From an uncultured Oscillospiraceae bacterium (GTDB lineage: Bacteria; Bacillota; Clostridia; Oscillospirales; Oscillospiraceae): a DNA stretch of 64,000 nt. Below the pieces are notes generated by a model. That model was not told the origin of the DNA and searched no databases. It saw only the letters and a program-made list of their open reading frames with translations. The stretch lies in assembly GCA_934565795.1 (NCBI GenBank), contig CAKTIM010000004.1, positions 1 to 64,000 of the forward strand, written 5' to 3'. The translations under genes were made by a program, and so were the position numbers. Below, one piece after another: positions 59,432-64,000 of the stretch. Every line of letters starts with the position of its first letter. Positions within the stretch are counted from its first letter, which is position 1.

Positions 59432-61306
59432 ATGAAGAAGGCAATGAATGCTTTGGAGCGGCTGCTGGAGTGGGGCGGGATCAGGAAGGATATTGTTTTG
59501 CTCGTTCTTTCCGGCGTTGCGGTGATTTGCAGCCTGGCGGGGCTGCGGCCCTTTGGGGGTGATCCTGCGTGGGTTGCGATTGTGCTGTGCGGGCTGCCCA
59601 TTGTTTTGGAGGCGGTGATCGGGCTGGTCACGGCCTTTGATATCAAGGCGGATGTGCTGGTATCCCTGGCGCTGATCGCCTCGGTATGCATCGGGGAGAT
59701 TTTTGCCGCCGGTGAGGTGGCGTTCATCATGCAGCTGGGCGGGCTGCTGGAGGAGCTGACCGTGGCAAGAGCCAGGGCCGGAATCGAAAAGCTGGTGCAC
59801 CTGACGCCCCAGACTGCCCGGGTGCTGCGCGACGGCGGCGAGGTGGTGGTGCCTGTGGAGCAGGTGCGCATTGGCGACCGGCTGCGGGTGCTGCCCGGTG
59901 AGGGGGTGCCGGTGGACGGCGTGATCGTGGCCGGACAGACCTCCATCAACCAGGCTGTTATGACCGGGGAATCCCTGCCGGTGGACAAGACGGTGGGCGA
60001 CAGCGTGTCCAGCGGCACCGTCAATCAATTCGGCGCGTTTGAGATGGAGGCGACCAAGGTGGGGCAGGACAGCTCCATCCAGCGCATGATCCGCCTGGTG
60101 CAGTCGGCGGACGCGGGCAAGGCGAAAATCGTGGGCATTGCGGACGCCTGGGCCACCTGGATCGTGGTGATCGCCCTCACCGCCGCCGCGCTGACCTGGC
60201 TGATCACCGGGCAGATGATCCGGGCGGTGACGATCCTGGTGGTGTTCTGTCCCTGCGCCCTGGTGCTGGCAACTCCCACGGCGATCATGGCGGCCATCGG
60301 CAACGCCACCAAGCACGGCTTCCTCGTCCGGGAGGGGGACGCTCTGGAGCGGCTGGCCAGGGTCAAGGTCATTGCCTTTGACAAAACCGGCACCCTGACC
60401 CACGGGACGCCGGAGGTGGTGGGCGTGGTAAGCACGGCGGATGCGATTCCCCGTCAGACGCTTTACCGCCTGGCCGCATCGGCGGAGCAGCTGTCCGAGC
60501 ATCCTCTGGGCAGGGCCATTGTGACCTGCTTCCGGCGGGATGTGGGCGAAGCGCTGGGCGCGGCGGAGGATTTCCAGATGATTCCCGGCAGGGGCGTCTG
60601 CGCCCGGGTGGAGGGCCGCCGCCTGCTGGCGGGGAACCTTGCACTACTGCGGGAGCACGGGATCGACGCTGCCATCCCCGGCCAGGCGCAGGATTACCTC
60701 AGCCAGGGCTGCACCGTTACTTATCTGGCGGTGGATGGGGCGTTTGCGGGCTTCCTGGCGCTTTCGGATACCCTGCGCAGTGAAAGCGCCGCCACCATCC
60801 AGGCCCTGGACGGTCTGAACATCCAGCCGGTGCTGCTCACCGGCGACCATGAGAGCGCCGCCCGGGCCATTGCCGCCCGGCTGCACATCACCCAGCTGCG
60901 CGCCGGGTGCCTGCCGGAGGACAAGATGGCGGCCATCGGCGAATACCAGGAAAAGGGAATGCCGGTGTGCATGATCGGCGACGGCATCAATGACGCCCCG
61001 GCGCTGAAAAAGGCGGATGTGGGCATCGCCATGGGCGGCGTGGGCAGCGACATCGCCGTGGAGGCGGCGGACATTGCCCTGGTGGACGATGAGGTGAAGG
61101 AGCTGCCCCACCTGCTGGCCCTGTCCCGGCGGATGATGGGCACCATCAAGGTGAACATGACCTTCTCCATGGCGCTGAACTTCGTCGCCATCATTTTGGC
61201 CATCATCGGGACCCTGAATCCCATCGTCGGCGCGCTGGTCCACAATGCCGGCTCCGTGCTGGTCATCACCAATTCGGCATTTTTATTGAAATGGAGGAAA
61301 AAATAA
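59432..61306 (+). CDS. Heavy-metal P1B-type ATPase without N-terminal metal-binding domain
   Basis: 624 residues. It exports a soft metal ion driven by ATP. Visible: TGES actuator loop, FCPCALVLATP (CPC ion-binding motif, near residue 272), DKTGTLTHG phosphorylation site near 316, SEHPLG, and GDGINDAPAL near 515. No CxxC heavy-metal-associated domain precedes the first membrane helix. Cu(I), Zn or Cd cannot be separated with certainty; the CsoR-like operator favours copper. The ATG at 59432 follows GAAAGGA by about 11 bases and lies downstream of the promoter; longer frames begin in the -35 box. Confidence 0.93.
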   Translation: MKKAMNALERLLEWGGIRKDIVLLVLSGVAVICSLAGLRPFGGDPAWVAIVLCGLPIVLEAVIGLVTAFDIKADVLVSLALIASVCIGEIFAAGEVAFIMQLGGLLEELTVARARAGIEKLVHLTPQTARVLRDGGEVVVPVEQVRIGDRLRVLPGEGVPVDGVIVAGQTSINQAVMTGESLPVDKTVGDSVSSGTVNQFGAFEMEATKVGQDSSIQRMIRLVQSADAGKAKIVGIADAWATWIVVIALTAAALTWLITGQMIRAVTILVVFCPCALVLATPTAIMAAIGNATKHGFLVREGDALERLARVKVIAFDKTGTLTHGTPEVVGVVSTADAIPRQTLYRLAASAEQLSEHPLGRAIVTCFRRDVGEALGAAEDFQMIPGRGVCARVEGRRLLAGNLALLREHGIDAAIPGQAQDYLSQGCTVTYLAVDGAFAGFLALSDTLRSESAATIQALDGLNIQPVLLTGDHESAARAIAARLHITQLRAGCLPEDKMAAIGEYQEKGMPVCMIGDGINDAPALKKADVGIAMGGVGSDIAVEAADIALVDDEVKELPHLLALSRRMMGTIKVNMTFSMALNFVAIILAIIGTLNPIVGALVHNAGSVLVITNSAFLLKWRKK

Positions 61307-61473
61307 ATGGCAGTCAAAATCATCGGTCTCATCATCGGCATCCTGGTCACCGGCGCGGGCGTTTACTACCTGGCCAAGGAAAAGGACGACCCGGAATCCA
61401 AAAAATCTACACGGTGGTCAGCGTCATTGGCGCGGTGGTCGCAGTTGCCTGCGCGCTGCTGCTGGCACTGTAA
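61307..61473 (+). pseudogene. Small two-helix membrane protein with an apparent -1 frameshift
   Basis: It starts at ATG 61307, directly after the ATPase stop, with GGAGG 9 bases upstream. It reads MAVKIIGLIIGILVTGAGVYY, then LAKEKDDPESKK. At a run of six As (61400-61405) the frame breaks. A -1 shift continues as IYTVVSVIGAVVAVACALLLAL and a stop at 61473, giving a sensible 55-residue protein with two membrane helices. The unshifted frame yields non-membrane-like, Trp/Arg-rich sequence. It may be a mutation, a sequencing error or a programmed shift. Function unknown; its place suggests a helper of the ATPase. Confidence 0.65.
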
Positions 61474-61489
61474 AAATCGCCTCTCTTTT

Positions 61490-61531
61490 GCGCCGCAGGC
61501 GGGCTTTGTCCCCCGCCTGCGGTGCCTTTTT
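61490..61531 (+). terminator. Terminator of the ATPase operon
   Basis: GCGCCGCAGGCGGG pairs with CCCGCCTGCGGTGC (one wobble), followed by CTTTTTTC. Confidence 0.92.
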
Positions 61532-61588
61532 CGCCCGATATGGGACAATCCTCATCTAAACTGAGCCGATAATTACAAGGAAAAGTGC

Positions 61589-61617
61589 TTGCATTTTGCA
61601 CAAAAAAATCCTATACT
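61589..61617 (+). promoter_or_regulatory. Promoter of the antiporter-MgtC pair
   Basis: TTGCAT (61589-61594), 17-bp spacer, TATACT (61612-61617). The leader to the ATG at 61796 is about 170 nt and contains the hairpin-forming TTCCGGG/CCCGCC region; no known riboswitch is recognised. Confidence 0.75.
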
Positions 61618-61795
61618 ATCAGGGAATAATCATTTAATTGCTCCAAAGCGGCTGCGCGGCGGGGAAATGTGATTTTTGTTCGTTTTTGGGGTATTCCAAC
61701 CCCTGCCTTTTATTTTTGTGTTTCCGCCGTTGGGAATACCTGGATTTTCCGGGTTTTCCCGCCGAAACCGGGCGGAGGAAAGGAAGTGTTTCTTG

Positions 61796-63253
61796 ATGGC
61801 TGCTCTTCAGCAGACCTTAGCCCAGCTGCCCCAGGTGCCCACCGTGATCATCTCCGTGGCGCTGATGCTGTTTTCCGGCTTTCTTCTGACCCGGATCACC
61901 AAGCTGCTGCGGCTGCCCAATGTGACGGCCTACATCGTCGCGGGTATCTTGATCGGCCCCTACTGTCTGAACCTGGTGCCCCAGGAGATCATCGACGGGA
62001 CGGATTTCCTCTCGGATATTGCTCTGGCCTTTATCGCCTTCTCCACCGGCGAGTTCTTCAAGCTCTCGGTGCTCCGGCGCAACGGTATGAAGGTGGTGCT
62101 GATCACCATCATGGAGGCGGTGCTGGCCTCGGTGGTGGTGTTCGTGCTGACCTACTGGGTGCTGGGGCTGGAGCTGGCCTTCTCCATTGTGCTGGCGGCG
62201 CTGGCCTCGGCCACCGCGCCCGCCTCCACCATGATGACCATCCGCCAGACCGGGGCAAAGGGCGACTTTGTGGATACCCTGCTCCAGGTGGTGGCCCTGG
62301 ACGATGTGGTGGGCCTGGTGCTCTATTCCGTGGCCATCTCCGTGGCCTTGGCTTCCATGCAGGGGGCGGAGGGCTTCACCTTTGGCACTCTGGTCAGGCC
62401 CATTCTGCTGAACCTGCTGGTGATGGCCCTGGGGGGCGTGTTTGGTCTGGCCATGAAGCTACTGATGCCCACCCGGCGCTCCACGGATAACAAGCTGATT
62501 ATTTCCATCGCCCTGCTGTTTTCCTTCTGCGGGGTGTGCGCGCTGCTGGATGTGTCTCCTCTGCTCGGCTGTATGGCCATGGGCACGGTGTATACCAACA
62601 TTGCCGAAAACGACAAGCTTTTCAAGCAGCTGGGCTATTTCAGCCCGCCGATTCTGCTGCTGTTCTTTGTCCGCTCCGGCATGTCCTTCCAGCTGGACGC
62701 GCTGGTATCGGCGGAGGGCGCACTGAACGGCATCCCGCTGCTGGTGATCGGGGCAAGCTACTTTGTCGTGAGGATCCTGGGCAAATACCTGGGCGCCTGG
62801 CTGGGCTGCTGGATGGTGGGCAAGGATAAGCTGGTGCGCAATTACCTGGGCCTGGCCCTGATCCCCCAGGCGGGGGTGGCCATCGGCCTGGCCGCGCTGG
62901 GTGCGCGAACCCTGGGCGGCGACATGGGCAGCGACCTGCAAACCATCATTCTGGCATCCTCGGTGCTCTATGAGCTGATCGGCCCCGGCTGCGCCAAGCT
63001 TGCCCTGTACTTATCCAAATCCTATTCTACCCGGCTGGAGGATGTGGCTCCTGTGGAGGAGGTCACGCAGACCGGCCAGCGCAAGAGCGACGTACAGCTG
63101 CTCATTGAGCGGATTCAGAAGATTCAGAAGGAGCTGCCCGCGCACGAGGCCGCCATGGCCATGAGCGAGGAGGAGGCAGCCTTCACCGAGGCCGCGGAGG
63201 AGCACCTGGCCCAGACCCAGGCGCAGCGGCGATATTTCTTTATGCGGAGGTAA
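61796..63253 (+). CDS. Cation:proton antiporter, CPA2/Kef-type
   Basis: 485 residues with 12-13 hydrophobic segments (about 15-400): LPNVTAYIVAGILIGPY, FIAFSTGEFF, ATAPASTMMTIRQTGAKG and VVALDDVVGLVLYS (the DD of the ion site). A soluble C-terminal tail of about 80 residues follows (DVQLLIERIQKIQKELP). There is no TrkA-N domain. It exchanges K+ or Na+ for protons. AAGGAAG is about 9 bases before this ATG; a longer frame starts without a ribosome site. Confidence 0.9.
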   Translation: MAALQQTLAQLPQVPTVIISVALMLFSGFLLTRITKLLRLPNVTAYIVAGILIGPYCLNLVPQEIIDGTDFLSDIALAFIAFSTGEFFKLSVLRRNGMKVVLITIMEAVLASVVVFVLTYWVLGLELAFSIVLAALASATAPASTMMTIRQTGAKGDFVDTLLQVVALDDVVGLVLYSVAISVALASMQGAEGFTFGTLVRPILLNLLVMALGGVFGLAMKLLMPTRRSTDNKLIISIALLFSFCGVCALLDVSPLLGCMAMGTVYTNIAENDKLFKQLGYFSPPILLLFFVRSGMSFQLDALVSAEGALNGIPLLVIGASYFVVRILGKYLGAWLGCWMVGKDKLVRNYLGLALIPQAGVAIGLAALGARTLGGDMGSDLQTIILASSVLYELIGPGCAKLALYLSKSYSTRLEDVAPVEEVTQTGQRKSDVQLLIERIQKIQKELPAHEAAMAMSEEEAAFTEAAEEHLAQTQAQRRYFFMRR

Positions 63254-63259
63254 TGACAT

Positions 63260-63979
63260 ATGAAAACAGATTGGATCGCCCTGAGGCTTCTGGGGCAGTG
63301 GAGCGTTGAGCTGGGGCTTGGCTCGGTGCTGCTGCGGCTGGCGCTGAGCCTGGCGTTCTCCGCCATCATCGGCTGTGAGCGCTCCAGCAAGCGGCATTCC
63401 GCCGGCCTGCGCACCTTTATTCTGGTGAGTCTGGCGGGCACCGGCACCATGCTGATCGACGGATATTTGATGCAGCAGTTCAGCGTTCCCGTCCCCCTGC
63501 TGTCGGCGGCGGCGGTCATCGGCACCGCTACCATCAGCAGCAACTCCATCCTCTACAGCTCCAAGAGCCAGATCAAGGGGCTGACCACCTCCGTAGGCCT
63601 GTGGTGCTGCGGCGTGCTGGGCATGTCCGTGGGCGCGGGCTTCTACACGCTGTCGCTGATGCTGTTTTTCAGCATGCTGGCCTGCATGTCCGGGCTGCCG
63701 GTGCTGGAAAAGCTGCTGAAGGATCGCTCCAACCATTTTGAGGTTCATCTGGAGCTGAAGAACAAGGGCGATCTGCCCGACTTCGTCTCCACCGTCCGCG
63801 CCCTGGGCATCCGCATCGACGACATTGAGTCCAACCCCGCCTACCTCAATTCCGGCATCAGCGTCTTCTCCGTCTCCTTCACCGTGGCAAGCAAGGAGCT
63901 GAAGCAATACAAAAAGCACGAGGACATCATCAACGCCCTGCGCTCGCTGGATTATGTATATCACATTGAGGAAATGTAA
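63260..63979 (+). CDS. MgtC/SapB-family membrane protein
   Basis: 239 residues. MgtC core: LRLALSLAFSAIIGCERSSKRHSAGLRT (residues ~25-53), then LLSAAAVIGTATISSNSILY and GLTTSVGLWCCGVLGMSVGAGFY with four to five membrane helices. A soluble C-terminal domain (about 155-239) resembles an ACT fold. MgtC proteins modulate Mg2+ or ATP-synthase-related membrane physiology; the exact role is unclear. GGAGG lies 9 bases before the ATG, 6 bases after the antiporter stop: a two-gene ion-homeostasis unit. Confidence 0.9.
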   Translation: MKTDWIALRLLGQWSVELGLGSVLLRLALSLAFSAIIGCERSSKRHSAGLRTFILVSLAGTGTMLIDGYLMQQFSVPVPLLSAAAVIGTATISSNSILYSSKSQIKGLTTSVGLWCCGVLGMSVGAGFYTLSLMLFFSMLACMSGLPVLEKLLKDRSNHFEVHLELKNKGDLPDFVSTVRALGIRIDDIESNPAYLNSGISVFSVSFTVASKELKQYKKHEDIINALRSLDYVYHIEEM

Positions 63980-64000
63980 AAACAACTGCGGCAGTGAGCA

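Noticed and set aside
1..64000. tRNA or rRNA genes
   Set aside because: I saw no stretch with a TTCRANNC arm and matching acceptor stem, and no rRNA-like segment. A dedicated tRNA scan could still find one I missed.

Overview
The window looks like a chromosome segment of a spore-forming, Gram-positive gut Clostridia, probably of the Oscillospiraceae type; the genus cannot be fixed from this sequence. The reasons are GC-rich coding DNA with AGGAGG-type ribosome sites and frequent GTG and TTG starts, sporulation genes (spoIIP, spoVB-like, ytvI-like), clostridial gene orders (infC-rpmI-rplT; gdpP-rplI-dnaB-tilS-hpt-ftsH; spoVB-hup-rqcP), a GH3 enzyme of the permuted rumen/gut type, and two families of intergenic repeats. 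I see no rRNA, tRNA, CRISPR array, phage or transposase.

Layout. 1-5.6 kb: circularly permuted GH3 glycosidase, a divergent membrane-anchored alpha/beta hydrolase and a small secreted protein. 6-9.8 kb (minus): pseudouridine synthase, the infC-rpmI-rplT operon behind an attenuator leader, an aspartokinase lacking ACT domains and a separate ACT protein. 9.9-16.4 kb: ytvI-like, recJ, rel, dtd, MBL hydrolase. 16.8-21.9 kb: hemZ, a divergent amidohydrolase, spoVB-like flippase, HU, rqcP. 21.9-26.5 kb (minus): lipid kinase, then an RNA-modification operon (mtaB-queH-THUMP methyltransferase). 26.7-28.8 kb: HPr-like protein and an unrecognised membrane protein. 29.2-33.3 kb (minus): spoIIP, tadA and a TetM-like GTPase fused to a Rae1/YacP-type NYN ribonuclease. 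33.5-34.8 kb: an AT-richer toxin/antitoxin-like pair (HTH-DUF3990 plus partner) with its own operator. 34.9-38.8 kb (minus): malQ-glgP. 39.7-41.1 kb: PlsC-like and PAP2 membrane-lipid enzymes. 41.2-45.1 kb: pta, MinD-like ATPase, degenerate methylglyoxal-synthase-like protein, hisS. 45.2-51.4 kb: two paralogous ECF sigma/membrane-partner operons flanking a minus-strand corrinoid-activation cluster (ASKHA ferredoxin protein, VOC, DUF3786). 51.7-59.2 kb: gdpP-rplI-dnaB-tilS-hpt-ftsH. 59.4-64 kb: metal P-type ATPase under a CsoR-like operator, a small frameshifted membrane ORF, a Kef-type antiporter and an MgtC-like protein.

Translation quality and fidelity is a recurring theme: RqcP, the GTPase-NYN fusion, TadA, MtaB, QueH, Dtd, HisS, IF-3/L35/L20 and Rel. 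The best candidate for an undescribed system is the GTPase-NYN fusion (30731-33262). It joins an intact EF-G/TetM-type GTPase, which would enter the ribosomal A site, to a homologue of the A-site endoribonuclease Rae1. Next in interest are the split aspartokinase/ACT arrangement, the HTH-DUF3990 module with a perfect palindrome over its -35 box, the shared promoter motif of the two ECF operons, and several enzymes whose catalytic residues are changed.

Two dispersed repeat families fill most gene-free stretches. Family A consists of hairpin units of the CTCCCCTGAAAGGGGAG type at about 9.1, 16.4 and 28.8 kb. Family B is a roughly 590-bp element at 22.9 kb and, inverted, at 39.0 kb, with a shortened copy at 5.7 kb.
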